Of a stretch of DNA of 64,000 nt, positions 17,710-26,539 are shown one piece after another; position 1 is the stretch's first letter, and each line of letters starts with the position of its first letter. The stretch covers positions 124,001 to 188,000 of the forward strand of contig NZ_RBHX01000002.1 in NCBI RefSeq assembly GCF_003626735.1, given 5' to 3'. The notes under the pieces are model-generated. The model was not told the origin of the DNA. It did no database searches and was given only the letters and a program-made list of their open reading frames with translations. This DNA is from Microbacterium sp. CGR2. Lineage in GTDB: Bacteria > Actinomycetota > Actinomycetes > Actinomycetales > Microbacteriaceae. The position numbers and the translations under genes are program-made.

Positions 17710-19158
17710 GTGCCCGAAGCATCAGCGAACATCGGAGTCGTCGGACTCGCCGTCATGGGTTCGAATCTCGCCCGCAACCTCGCCAGCCGCGAGGGGAACA
17801 CCGTGGCGATCTTCAACCGCAGCTACGAGAAGACCCGGACGCTCTTCGACGAGCATCCTGAGGCGGGCTTCGTTCCCACGCAGACGTACCAGGAGTTCGC
17901 GGACTCTCTGCAGAAGCCACGCACCGCGATCATCATGGTCAAGGCCGGCGGCGCGACGGATGCCGTGATCAACTCGCTGGTCGAGGTGTTCGAGCCCGGC
18001 GACATCATCGTCGACGGCGGCAACGCGTACTTCCCCGACACGATCCGTCGCGAGAAGACGGTCCGTGAGACGGGGATCAACTTCGTCGGCGCCGGGATCT
18101 CCGGCGGCGAGGAAGGGGCCCTGAACGGTCCGTCGATCATGCCCGGCGGGTCGGATGAGTCCTGGGTCACGCTCGGGCCGATCCTGAAGTCGATCGCCGC
18201 CGTCGCCGAGGGCGAGCCGTGCGTCACGCACGTCGGTCACGATGGCGCCGGTCACTTCGTGAAGATGGTGCACAACGGCATCGAGTACGCCGACATGCAG
18301 CTCATCGCCGAGGCGTACGACCTGATCCGCCGCGGCACCGGAAAGACGCCGTCAGAGATCGCCGACATCTTCGCCGAGTGGAACAGGGGCGAGCTGGAGT
18401 CGTACCTGATCGAGATCACCGCCGAGGTGCTGCGTCAGGTGGATGCCGAAACCGGCAAGCCGCTCGTCGACGTGATCCTCGACCAGGCCGGCGCCAAGGG
18501 CACCGGCGCCTGGACCGTGCAGACCGCACTCTCACTCGGCGTTCCGGTGTCCGGCATCGCCGAAGCCACCTTCGCTCGCTCGCTGTCGTCGCACCCGGAG
18601 CAGCGCGCTGTCGCCGGCGCTCTCCCCGGCCCGGACGAGGAGTTCGAGGTCGAGGACACCGACGCGTTCATCGAAGACGTGCGCCTCGCGCTGTACGCGT
18701 CGAAGATCGTCGCGTACTCGCAGGGGTTCGACGAGATCCGCGCCGGTGCTGCCGAATACAACTGGAAGATCGACCTCGGCGCGATCAGCAAGATCTGGCG
18801 GGGCGGCTGCATCATCCGCGCGCAGTTCCTCAACCGCATCGCCGACGCCTACGGCGCCGACCCGCAACTGCCCGTGCTGCTCACCGCGCCGTACTTCACC
18901 GAGGCGATCACGCGCGCGCAGGCCGCCTGGCGCCGGGTGGTCATCACCGCCGCACAGGCCGGGATCCCCGCACCGGCGTTCTCGTCGTCCCTGTCGTACT
19001 ACGACGGCATCCGCGCCGACCGCCTCCCCGCCGCGCTCGTGCAGGGCCAGCGTGACTTCTTCGGCGCGCACACGTACAAGCGCATCGACAAGGAAGGCAC
19101 CTTCCACACGCAGTGGTCGGGCGACCGCACCGAGATCGAAGCCGAAGACACCCACTGA
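17710..19158 (+). CDS. gnd: 6-phosphogluconate dehydrogenase, NADP-dependent, decarboxylating
   Basis: 482 residues, the long dimeric form. It oxidises 6-phosphogluconate to ribulose 5-phosphate in the pentose phosphate pathway. The coenzyme motif GLAVMGSNLARNLASREG lies near residues 12-29, and the substrate-binding region is GAGISGGEEGALNGPSIMPGG. The catalytic Lys lies in HFVKMVHNGIEYADMQ. The C-terminal region includes FFGAHTYKRID. The GTG at 17710 follows GAGGAGCC. Its neighbour gntK, divergent, supplies its substrate. It ends at a bidirectional hairpin. Confidence 0.96.
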   Translation: MPEASANIGVVGLAVMGSNLARNLASREGNTVAIFNRSYEKTRTLFDEHPEAGFVPTQTYQEFADSLQKPRTAIIMVKAGGATDAVINSLVEVFEPGDIIVDGGNAYFPDTIRREKTVRETGINFVGAGISGGEEGALNGPSIMPGGSDESWVTLGPILKSIAAVAEGEPCVTHVGHDGAGHFVKMVHNGIEYADMQLIAEAYDLIRRGTGKTPSEIADIFAEWNRGELESYLIEITAEVLRQVDAETGKPLVDVILDQAGAKGTGAWTVQTALSLGVPVSGIAEATFARSLSSHPEQRAVAGALPGPDEEFEVEDTDAFIEDVRLALYASKIVAYSQGFDEIRAGAAEYNWKIDLGAISKIWRGGCIIRAQFLNRIADAYGADPQLPVLLTAPYFTEAITRAQAAWRRVVITAAQAGIPAPAFSSSLSYYDGIRADRLPAALVQGQRDFFGAHTYKRIDKEGTFHTQWSGDRTEIEAEDTH

Positions 19159-19168
19159 CGCGATTTCG

Positions 19169-19208
19169 ACGAAGGGGCCGGCGACCGACAGGTCACCGGC
19201 CCCTTCGT
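19169..19208. terminator. Bidirectional terminator between gnd and the FAD oxidase gene
   Basis: 18-bp inverted repeat (ACGAAGGGGCCGG core) with one mismatch and a 4-nt loop, placed between two convergent stops 53 bp apart. Confidence 0.8.
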
Positions 19209-19211
19209 GCG

Positions 19212-20468
19212 TCACAGGGCGACGTTGTGATTGCGACGGAACACGTTGTTCGGGTCCCACTGCGCCTTGACCTGGCGCAGCCGTTCATACCCGGCTTCGG
19301 TGAACATGCCGCGCACGGCATCCGCGCGTTCGGTGGCGGCGAAGTTGCCGTACTCCGCGAGCCGGCCCTTCTCGATGGCCTGCCAGTCGGCGATGATCTG
19401 CGCGCGCGTGGCGTCGTCGACCATTCCGGGAATGTCGAAGGCTCCCGCCATGACGAACCATGTCGCCGCTCGCGCCGGGAACGCCGTGTGCTCCTGCGGC
19501 ACATCGCCGAACGCACCGCCCAGCGATCGCAGGAAGATGACGGATGCCGGATACGTACGACGGAAGGCGACGAGCCGCTCGATGAGATCGTCGCCGAGTT
19601 CGGCGAAGAGCCCGTTGCCTCCGATGAAGCCGGGCGGGGCCGCCGGCTCGTCGGGCGACTCGTTGGGCTGCGGCATCTCGACCAGGATGTCGCGGTACGC
19701 CGGAGTCGTGATCTCTGTGCGCACGCCGTCGATGGCGGTGATCGGCTCCCACACGTGGCCCAGTCGCTCCGGATCGGGCGCCGCCCAGACTGCGCTCAGC
19801 CGCGCTCCGGCCGGGGCGCTCGGGTCCATCGCGGGCACATCCATGTAGGTCGCCGTGAGCTCGCGCGGGGCATCTCGCAGCAGATCGCGTGCGGCGCGCA
19901 GCACCGATACGGCGTCGCCGTCGATGACACTCTCGGCGAATGCGATGCCGGGCAACGGGTGGGCAGCGAAATCGAAGCGCGTCACGACGCCGAAGTTGCC
20001 GCCACCCCCGCGCAACGCCCAGAACAGATCCGGGTGTTCGACGGCCGAGGTCTCGACTATTTCCCCGCCCGCGGTGACCACCTGGGCGCCGATCAGCTGA
20101 TCGACGGCGAGCCCCCAGGCGCGCACCATCCAGCCGACGCCGCCGCCGAGCGTGAGACCGCCCACACCGACGGTGGCTGTGTCGCCCGAACTCAGGGCGA
20201 GGTCGTGAGCGGCGAGGGCCTTCGCGACATCGCCCCAGACAGCACCTCCTCCGACGTGAACCGTCGCGCCGTCGACGGTGATGTCGGCCAAGCCGCCGAG
20301 TTCGATGCGGAGACCGTCGTTCGGGGCATGGGACCAAGGCCCGTGCCCGCCGGCCACGATGGTGAGAGGAACGGATTCCTGAACCGCACGCAAGACGAGA
20401 TCGGCGACGTCGTCGGCGGTGGTGGGGCGGTGAATCGAGGGAAGGGAAGCATCCACGCTGTCAGCCAT
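19212..20468 (-). CDS. FAD-binding oxidoreductase, berberine-bridge-enzyme-like
   Basis: 418 residues. An N-terminal FAD_binding_4 (PCMH) domain includes VAGGHGPWSHAP, where the His is a candidate covalent FAD attachment, and LGGGVGWMVRAWGLAVDQL. A C-terminal BBE motif ends in WDPNNVFRRNHNV. No signal peptide is seen. Relatives oxidise sugars, alcohols or secondary metabolites; the substrate here is unknown. The ATG at 20468 is supported by TACCAT 6 nt upstream, so a much longer open frame continuing into the response-regulator gene is not used. It is divergent from the two-component system. Confidence 0.85.
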   Translation of the reverse strand: MADSVDASLPSIHRPTTADDVADLVLRAVQESVPLTIVAGGHGPWSHAPNDGLRIELGGLADITVDGATVHVGGGAVWGDVAKALAAHDLALSSGDTATVGVGGLTLGGGVGWMVRAWGLAVDQLIGAQVVTAGGEIVETSAVEHPDLFWALRGGGGNFGVVTRFDFAAHPLPGIAFAESVIDGDAVSVLRAARDLLRDAPRELTATYMDVPAMDPSAPAGARLSAVWAAPDPERLGHVWEPITAIDGVRTEITTPAYRDILVEMPQPNESPDEPAAPPGFIGGNGLFAELGDDLIERLVAFRRTYPASVIFLRSLGGAFGDVPQEHTAFPARAATWFVMAGAFDIPGMVDDATRAQIIADWQAIEKGRLAEYGNFAATERADAVRGMFTEAGYERLRQVKAQWDPNNVFRRNHNVAL

Positions 20469-20474
20469 GGCGTC

Positions 20475-20480
20475 ATGGTA
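20475..20480 (-). promoter_or_regulatory. Predicted leaderless -10 box of the FAD oxidase gene
   Basis: TACCAT on the minus strand with a 6-nt spacer (GACGCC) to the ATG at 20468. Confidence 0.45.
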
Positions 20481-20561
20481 GCGGGGTCGTCGGACATCGC
20501 TCCCAGACAACGCATAGCTCGCTCCATAGAAATCACATAGGAGATTCCGCAGAATGGGGGC

Positions 20562-21290
20562 ATGACCACCGATCTGCCCGAACTCCGCCGCCCCGACGGC
20601 TCGCCCCTGCGCATCCTCGCCGTCGACGACGAGCAGATGCTCACCGACCTTCTCGCGATGGCTCTGCGGATGGAGGGCTGGGAGGTGCGCACCGCCTCCT
20701 CCGGACTCGAGGCGCTCCAGGTCGCGCGGGAGTTCGAACCTGACGCGCTCGTGCTCGACATCATGATGCCCGACCTCGACGGGATGTCCGTGCTGAGGCG
20801 GCTCCGCGAATCCGGCAGCCTCGTTCCCGTGCTCTTTCTGACGGCGAAGGACGCCGTGGGCGACCGCGTCGCCGGGCTCACCGCGGGCGGCGACGACTAC
20901 GTCACCAAACCCTTCAGCCTGGAAGAGGTCATCGCGCGCCTCCGGGCCATCATCCGCCGCACCGGCCATGCCACCACGGACGACGGCCAGTCGATCCTCC
21001 GCGTCGCCGACCTCACCCTCAATGAGGACAGCCATGAGGTCGCACGAGACGGCGACGAGATCGAGTTGACGGCGACGGAGTTCGAGCTGCTGCGCTACCT
21101 GATGCGCAACGAGCGGCGCGTGCTCTCGAAGGCGCAGATCCTCGACCGGGTCTGGAGCTACGACTTCGGCGGCAAATCGTCGGTCGTCGAGCTCTACATC
21201 TCCTACCTGCGCAAGAAGATCGATGCGGGTCGCACTCCGCTGCTGCACACCGTGCGCGGCGTCGGGTACATGATCAAGGCCCCTCAGTGA
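20562..21290 (+). CDS. Two-component response regulator, OmpR/PhoB family
   Basis: 242 residues. The receiver domain (about 17-130) has the acidic pair VDDE, phospho-acceptor Asp66 in VLDIMMPD, Thr in FLTAKD and Lys in VTKPFS. The C-terminal winged-helix domain (about 145-240) has LTATEFELLRYLMRNERRVLSKAQILDRVW and ends with the typical TVRGVGYMI. It should bind DNA when phosphorylated by the kinase encoded next, whose GTG overlaps its stop by 4 bases. The ATG at 20562 is preceded by CAGAAT at the leaderless spacing, a weaker -10. Target genes are unknown; the divergent FAD oxidase is a candidate. Confidence 0.93.
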   Translation: MTTDLPELRRPDGSPLRILAVDDEQMLTDLLAMALRMEGWEVRTASSGLEALQVAREFEPDALVLDIMMPDLDGMSVLRRLRESGSLVPVLFLTAKDAVGDRVAGLTAGGDDYVTKPFSLEEVIARLRAIIRRTGHATTDDGQSILRVADLTLNEDSHEVARDGDEIELTATEFELLRYLMRNERRVLSKAQILDRVWSYDFGGKSSVVELYISYLRKKIDAGRTPLLHTVRGVGYMIKAPQ

Positions 21291-22810
21291 GCGATGCGGC
21301 GGTGCCGCGGCGTCCGATGAGCCTGCAGTCACGGTTGATGACCGCCGTGATCGGGTTCGTGTCGCTCATCCTCGTCATCGTCGCCGTCATCACCAGTGCC
21401 ACCCTGGGCACGACCCTCGAGGATCAGCTCGACGAGGAACTGGCCGGCTACGCCCACGAAGTCACCGGACTGGTGGACCGTCAAGAGGCCGACAAAGCCA
21501 CCGCTGCCAACGTCCTGGCCGGCAAGAACATCCCCGTCGGTCTGCTCGTCGCCGTCTCGAGTCCGATCACCGGCACGAGCGGTGTCACAGCGAACTATTC
21601 CGAGGACGGGCTCAACGGCACCCTCCAGAACCTGAGCGCGGCGCAGCTCAATGAGATCGACGCCGCGCTCCGCGGTGCACCAGTCGCGACCGTCTCGCTT
21701 CCGGACCTCGGCTCCTACCGGATCGCGGTCACGAGGACGAGCAACGGAAGCCTGGTGGTGACGGGATTGCCGCGCGACGACATCCAGAACCAGCTCACTC
21801 AACTGCTCACCGTGATCGCGCTCGCGACCATCGGCGGACTCATCCTGTTGGCGCTCACGACGGCGATCACGATCCGCGTCGGCCTGCGGCCCCTCCGAGC
21901 GGTCGCATCGACGGCGACCCGTGTGGCCGATCAGCAGCTCGATCGCGGCGAGGTGAGCATCACCGAGCGGGTGCCGGCATCCGAAGCGGACCCGCGCACG
22001 GAGACGGGACTGGTCGGCGCCGCGCTGAACAAGCTCCTCGACCACGTCAACAGCTCGCTGTCGGCACGGCAGAAGAACGAAGAGCGGATGCGGCAGTTCG
22101 TGGCCGACGCCAGCCACGAGCTCCGTACGCCCCTGGCTTCGATCCGTGGGTACTCGGAGCTGTCGCTGCGCGCGCTGCGACAGGCTGAGGGCCCCGCAGA
22201 GACGCACGGCGTCGACGCCATCGAGAGCACGACGTCATCGCTGGAGCGCATCCAGGCGCAGTCTTTGCGCATGACCCGCCTCGTCGAGGACCTCCTGCTG
22301 CTCGCCCGCCTCGACGAGGGCCGCGAGCTGGTCTACGGGAGCGTCGATCTCACGCAGCTCGCACTCGAGAGCCTCTCGGATGCTCGTCCGACCGCCGCCG
22401 ATCACCACTGGGTCATCGAAGTGCCCGACGAGCCGGTCGTGATCATCGGCGACGCCGGGCGGATGCACCAGGTCGTCACCAACCTGCTCGCGAACGCTCG
22501 GACCCACACGCCCGCGGGCACCACCATCACGCTGCGCGTCAGCGAAGAAGACGGCGAGGCCGTGTTGCGCGTGCACGACGACGGGCCGGGAATCGATCCT
22601 GCGCTCCGAGACGAACTCTTCGCCCGTTTTGCGCGCGGCGACAGTTCGCGGGCCAGACAGACCGGAGGCACAGGTCTCGGGCTCGCGATCGTGAAGGCCA
22701 TCGTCGAAGGGCATCACGGGACGATCTCGGCGACCAGCGAACCGGGCGACACCACGTTCACCGTCCGGATCCCGGTCGCACCGGCGCCCACTCCCGCGGC
22801 CGACGACTGA
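21287..22810 (+). CDS. Two-component sensor histidine kinase
   Basis: 507 residues. Transmembrane helix 1 lies at about 18-40 and helix 2 at about 172-196, and they flank an extracytoplasmic sensor region of about 130 residues. A HAMP segment follows. The H-box FVADASHELRTPLASIRGYSEL contains His277. N-box, DDGPGID, and GTGLGLAIVKAIVEGHHG complete the HATPase domain. The GTG at 21287 overlaps the regulator stop (GTGA), so the pair is one operon. The sensor domain has no recognisable ligand-binding motif. A weak 5-bp hairpin (22822-22835) is the only possible terminator before the repeat at 22853. Confidence 0.93.
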   Translation: MSDAAVPRRPMSLQSRLMTAVIGFVSLILVIVAVITSATLGTTLEDQLDEELAGYAHEVTGLVDRQEADKATAANVLAGKNIPVGLLVAVSSPITGTSGVTANYSEDGLNGTLQNLSAAQLNEIDAALRGAPVATVSLPDLGSYRIAVTRTSNGSLVVTGLPRDDIQNQLTQLLTVIALATIGGLILLALTTAITIRVGLRPLRAVASTATRVADQQLDRGEVSITERVPASEADPRTETGLVGAALNKLLDHVNSSLSARQKNEERMRQFVADASHELRTPLASIRGYSELSLRALRQAEGPAETHGVDAIESTTSSLERIQAQSLRMTRLVEDLLLLARLDEGRELVYGSVDLTQLALESLSDARPTAADHHWVIEVPDEPVVIIGDAGRMHQVVTNLLANARTHTPAGTTITLRVSEEDGEAVLRVHDDGPGIDPALRDELFARFARGDSSRARQTGGTGLGLAIVKAIVEGHHGTISATSEPGDTTFTVRIPVAPAPTPAADD

Positions 22811-22852
22811 TCGCGTCCGTGACCCGACGCCGGGTGAAACCGAGGCGCACAC

Positions 22853-22928
22853 GTGTCGGGCCGTTGCGCACCTGTCGGGAGGAATCGCCGATTCGACCCG
22901 GCATCCGTGAATACTCCCGACAGATGTC
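22853..22928. repeat. Palindromic dispersed repeat, copy A (76 bp)
   Basis: Aligns without gaps to copy B at 23887-23962 with 63 of 76 identical bases, same orientation. Each copy carries perfect outer arms TGTCGGGAG and CTCCCGACA about 30 nt apart. An imperfect inner dyad (GCCGA...CGGC area) suggests a hairpin. Copy A begins 43 bp after the kinase stop and ends 10 bp past the stop of the DUF559 gene, so the two copies bracket that gene. Confidence 0.85.
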
Positions 22929-22938
22929 GCCGTCGCGG

Positions 22939-23772
22939 TCAGAGCCGGTCGCGAAGTCGGGTGACCGCAGCGACCACAGCCATCTCCACGGACGCCCACG
23001 AGTACACGATTTGGGCGTAATCGAACCGCAACGTCTCGTAGCCGAGGGCGGATGCGACGGCATCCCTCACAAGGTCTCTGTGGCGATGGTCCGGGTGCGC
23101 GTGGTTGGCCTTGCCATCGACTTCGAGGATGAGCCGGTCGTCGAGGACGAAGTCGACTCGACGGACGGTGGGGATGACCACCTGGCAATCCAGCCGGATG
23201 CCGAGCATATGGCGCCTCAGTCGGAGAAGTGACTCGAGCCCGCTGTCAGCATCCGATCGGGCGAAGTCGACGAGCCATCGAGCCGCGGACGGCAACCGTC
23301 GACGGATGCGTCCGCGCGCCGCGCTGCTGATCTTCCGCTGCGCGAGCGCCGATTCCATTGCCGCGAAGAACGTCTCCTCACCGGCGCAGAAGTAGACGTG
23401 CACGATCGCGTCCTCGAGCGGAGCGACCCCGAGACCCGCGTTCCCCGCGAAGTAGTGGCCGACGCATCCGCAGTCACGGTGGTGAGCGCGTCCGTTTCCC
23501 CCGAGCCACACGTGGGCAGGACCGGTCTCCTCCAGCGTCCAGATCCCGTGCAGGCGCAAAGCGCGGGTGCAGGTGAGGGCCCCGCCGTGGGCCGCTGCCT
23601 GCACGACGTGCGGGTCGGCATCCAGGGACGCGTAGACGCCGGGGCGGATCCGAGCCAGTCGGCCCCTCCGGACGTCGCTCGCCAACCGCGTTCGCGAGAT
23701 CCCGAACTGCTGGAGCAGCGTTCCCCGCACCACTCCCCCGTGGCGGGTGGTGATGAATGCCGCGTCGATCAT
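22939..23772 (-). CDS. AbiEi-like winged-helix + DUF559 (Vsr-fold, PD-(D/E)XK-like) protein
   Basis: 277 residues. The N-terminal 50 residues (ITTRHGGVVRGTLLQQFGISRTRLASDVRRGRLARIRPGVYA) look like the winged-helix region seen in AbiEi-type antitoxins and related proteins. The C-terminal 100 residues match DUF559: RRVDFVLDDRLILEVDGKANH, then RDxxRDAVASALGYETLRFDYAQI. The Asp and ExDG residues resemble the Vsr/PD-(D/E)XK nuclease core, so catalytic capacity is plausible but not shown. The ATG at 23772 gives the conserved N-terminus. No partner toxin gene is next to it. It is bracketed by two copies of a palindromic repeat, which is unusual (see findings). Confidence 0.75.
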   Translation of the reverse strand: MIDAAFITTRHGGVVRGTLLQQFGISRTRLASDVRRGRLARIRPGVYASLDADPHVVQAAAHGGALTCTRALRLHGIWTLEETGPAHVWLGGNGRAHHRDCGCVGHYFAGNAGLGVAPLEDAIVHVYFCAGEETFFAAMESALAQRKISSAARGRIRRRLPSAARWLVDFARSDADSGLESLLRLRRHMLGIRLDCQVVIPTVRRVDFVLDDRLILEVDGKANHAHPDHRHRDLVRDAVASALGYETLRFDYAQIVYSWASVEMAVVAAVTRLRDRL

Positions 23773-23886
23773 GCGCCGATCCTGACGGACCATCCGGTGT
23801 ACAGGCGGCCGTCCACCGCGCAGGGGTCGGATTTCGGAGGATTCGACAGTGTGCAGGACAAGTGGCTGGGTAGGGCCGCCGAACGC

Positions 23887-23962
23887 ATGTCGGGAGGTTG
23901 CACACCTGTCGGGAGGAAATGCCGAATCGGCCCGACATTCGTGAACACTCCCGACACCTGTC
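23887..23962. repeat. Palindromic dispersed repeat, copy B (76 bp)
   Basis: Second copy of the repeat at 22853-22928, 115 bp upstream of the DUF559 start. In this copy TGTCGGGAGG also occurs twice 19 bp apart at the left edge, and CTCCCGACA closes the right edge. The whole gap 23773-24039 has no gene apart from this element. Confidence 0.85.
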
Positions 23963-24039
23963 CTCGCCCGGCGCGACACGGCACGCGACGGCAGGAGAGG
24001 GCACCAGAGGGCACGTGAGCGCGTGCCCTTCGCTGGGCG

Positions 24040-25623
24040 TCAGTACCCGGCGAACGCGTCGGTCGTGAGGCTGTGCGCCTTCTGCAGGGCCGGAGCGAGA
24101 TCCGCGATCAGCCGTGGCGGGCCGGAGATGAAGGCGTGGCGCGCGGAGATGTCTCCGACGACCCGCTCCAGTGTCGCCGCGTCCAGTCGGGCGCCCTCAG
24201 CCCACGTCCAGTGCGCAGGCAGGTCGAGCGGCTCATCCCGGGTGAACACGACCGTGCGGACGCCGGTCGCGGCGAGCTCGTCTCGGAACGCCAGCTCAGC
24301 AGCCTCGGACGCGACGTACACGAGCACCACGTCCCTCTGCTGTCCCGTCGCCTGAAGCTGCCGCAGCTGCGACACGAAGGGCGTGACGCCGATGCCCGCT
24401 GCCACCATCAGCACCGGAGCCTCGCCACGCGGAAGGACGAAGTCACCCCAGGTTCCGGTGACCGCCAGCGTCACCCCTGGTTCGGCCTCGGCGAGTGCGC
24501 GCTTGTAGCTGGACGGATGCTTCTGATCGCCGTTCTTGTACGCGATGCGAAGGGTCGGCAGGTCGGCGGGGGCGGACACGATGCTGAACTCGCGTCGGGT
24601 GCCGCGAGCATCCGGTCGCCGATGCGGCACGTCGAGCTCGAGGTACTGCCCCGGGAGGAACTTCACGGTGCCCTTCGCACGGAACGTCAGCTCCTGCGCG
24701 GTCGGGGTGATGTACTCGCGTCGCTCGAGCACGAGCCTGACCGATCCGCGCAGGGCGAAGGCGAACGCGACGAGGTTTCCGATCAGGAGGGCGCGTTCCT
24801 GTCCGAGTGTGAACATCCCCGCGACCGAGATCGGCCACCCGGCGAGCACTCCGACCACAGCAGCCACGACATACTGCTGGCGGCGGCGCGGGGGCAGGGT
24901 CAGCGGTTCGGAGAGCATGAACGCACCGAGGAAGAGGAACGGCGACTGGAGTACCGCGAACTGCAGGGCGGCGATGAGCTCGAAATCGATGTCGAACTCC
25001 TGCGCCTGGACGACCTGCCGCACCACGGAGGTCACGGTGGCGATGAGCAGGAACACGACCACGACGCGCACTTTCTCCGTGCGCCAGAGCACCGCGAGCC
25101 CGAGTATCGCGACCGGCAGGGCGAGGACCGGCGTCCCGACCCACCAGGACGACGAGGTGCCCAACCATTCGAAGGCGCCGAACGTTGTCAGGATCGTCAC
25201 CACGGCGGCGCCGAAAGCCGCGGGGTTGAAGATGTGCCGACCGCGCCAGGCGATCAGGTACTTCGAAAGGCTGGCCACGGCGCCGGCCACGGCGAGGCCG
25301 AGCAGCGCTGCGGGTTCGAGTCCCGGGCGGAGAACGAACAACAGGATCAGCGCCGTGACGAGCGACGACTCGACGCGCCACGGCAACCGCAGGGTGCGCT
25401 GGACGGCGGCATCGACGAGTGAGATCACCGCGGCCAGCACGACGAAGGACGCCAGCATCTCTCCCGGCGTCGGCGACACGATCACGCCGAGGAACGAGAG
25501 CACCAGCGCGATGACCGCGAGTCCGGTGAGCGAGAAGAGCACGAGGCGGTACATCGACATCGAGCCCAGAACGGCGAGGACGCGCTGACGCGCGGCCGCG
25601 AATGAAGTGATCACGTCTCCCAC
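24040..25623 (-). CDS. RnfD/NqrB-like membrane domain fused to a ferredoxin-NAD(P)+ reductase domain
   Basis: 527 residues. Residues about 20-300 hold eight or more membrane helices with the RnfD/NqrB-like signature GRHIFNPAAFGAAVVTI. Residues about 305-527 form a cytoplasmic FAD/NAD(P) reductase: FLPGQYLELDVPH, RREFSIVSAPAD (FAD site), AAGIGVTPFVSQLRQL (nucleotide site) and AFISGPPRLI. The design is a one-protein route for electrons from NAD(P)H through FAD across the membrane. The ApbE flavin transferase (6 bp upstream) and a flavinylatable lipoprotein (just before that) complete the module. An extracytoplasmic acceptor is likely but not identified. Confidence 0.85.
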   Translation of the reverse strand: MGDVITSFAAARQRVLAVLGSMSMYRLVLFSLTGLAVIALVLSFLGVIVSPTPGEMLASFVVLAAVISLVDAAVQRTLRLPWRVESSLVTALILLFVLRPGLEPAALLGLAVAGAVASLSKYLIAWRGRHIFNPAAFGAAVVTILTTFGAFEWLGTSSSWWVGTPVLALPVAILGLAVLWRTEKVRVVVVFLLIATVTSVVRQVVQAQEFDIDFELIAALQFAVLQSPFLFLGAFMLSEPLTLPPRRRQQYVVAAVVGVLAGWPISVAGMFTLGQERALLIGNLVAFAFALRGSVRLVLERREYITPTAQELTFRAKGTVKFLPGQYLELDVPHRRPDARGTRREFSIVSAPADLPTLRIAYKNGDQKHPSSYKRALAEAEPGVTLAVTGTWGDFVLPRGEAPVLMVAAGIGVTPFVSQLRQLQATGQQRDVVLVYVASEAAELAFRDELAATGVRTVVFTRDEPLDLPAHWTWAEGARLDAATLERVVGDISARHAFISGPPRLIADLAPALQKAHSLTTDAFAGY

Positions 25624-25629
25624 TCTTCC

Positions 25630-26523
25630 TTAGTTCCCGGGCACGGGGCTCGTCTCCCCGTTCGTGGTACCCGCAGCGAGGAACAGCTCGGCGCGGCAGC
25701 CCGGTGACCGTTGGACCCTGCCGTCCGTGCTCATCCGCACCCACTCCACTCCCCAGGCGGCAGCAAGCGCGGGACCGCCGTCGAAGAAGAGCGCGGTGGC
25801 CGCGGCATCCGCTCGCATCGCGTCCGAAGCGATCGCCCATGTCGCAGCCCACGTGCGCACGGGAACCCCGGTGCGGGCGTCGAGCACATGATGCAGCCCG
25901 TCGCCCCAGGCGCGGCGGTTCACGGCGGATGCGCACAGCGCCTCGTCGGCGACCGTGACGACACCGATGGCTCTGCGGGCATCGTACGGGTGCTCCAGAC
26001 CGATGCGAGCCGCAGCACCCCGGACGCGGATGTCGCCACCCGCGTCCACGACGATGTTTCCCGGCACCGCGGCGAGCTGGGCCATCACGAGATCCACGAG
26101 CCGTCCTTTGCCGAGGGCGCCGACGTCGAGGAGGGCCGGGGCGGATGCCGTGACGACGCTCGCCGTCCACGACACGCGCTCTTCCCACGCGGTGGGTGCG
26201 GCGACCGGCTCCGCCGCGACGAGCGAGTAGCCGGCGTCGTAGCCCAGAGCGCTCAGACTGTCGGCGACCGACGGGTTCACCGCGCCCTCTGTCGCCGCCG
26301 ACAGCTCGCGGTAGATGTCGAGCATCGCTGCAGCATCCGGAGACGAGAGGCGTCCGCCCTCGTTCCCGAGCCGGGTCACCCCCGAGTCCGGCCGGAAGCG
26401 CGACCACTCGCGGTCGAATCGTTCGATCTCCGCGAGGACGGCCTCCTGCTCCCGCTCGGAGAGCGGGATCTCCGTCTCGATCTCCCAGCGCGTGCCGATC
26501 GCGTCGAATCGCCAACCCGGCAT
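25630..26523 (-). CDS. apbE: FAD:protein FMN transferase (ApbE)
   Basis: 297 residues. It covalently attaches FMN from FAD to a Ser/Thr of a partner protein. Family motifs are FDREWSRFRPDSGVTRL, the FAD-binding DVGALGKGRLVD, VDAGGDIRVRG, LHHVLDARTGVPV and a C-terminal ADAAATALFF with metal ligands. No convincing signal peptide is present, unlike many secreted ApbE proteins, so modification might occur in the cytoplasm before export; this is uncertain. It lies between the FMN-binding lipoprotein (16 bp) and the membrane reductase (6 bp) on the same strand, which identifies the likely substrate. Confidence 0.92.
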   Translation of the reverse strand: MPGWRFDAIGTRWEIETEIPLSEREQEAVLAEIERFDREWSRFRPDSGVTRLGNEGGRLSSPDAAAMLDIYRELSAATEGAVNPSVADSLSALGYDAGYSLVAAEPVAAPTAWEERVSWTASVVTASAPALLDVGALGKGRLVDLVMAQLAAVPGNIVVDAGGDIRVRGAAARIGLEHPYDARRAIGVVTVADEALCASAVNRRAWGDGLHHVLDARTGVPVRTWAATWAIASDAMRADAAATALFFDGGPALAAAWGVEWVRMSTDGRVQRSPGCRAELFLAAGTTNGETSPVPGN

Positions 26524-26539
26524 GACGAGCCTCCGGCGC

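Noticed and set aside
22939..23772. Type IV toxin-antitoxin pair (AbiE-like)
   Set aside because: No AbiEii-type nucleotidyltransferase gene is adjacent; neighbours are a histidine kinase and the flavin module.
22853..23962. CRISPR array or insertion sequence
   Set aside because: Only two repeat copies about 1 kb apart with a gene between; no regular spacers, transposase, or target-site duplication found.
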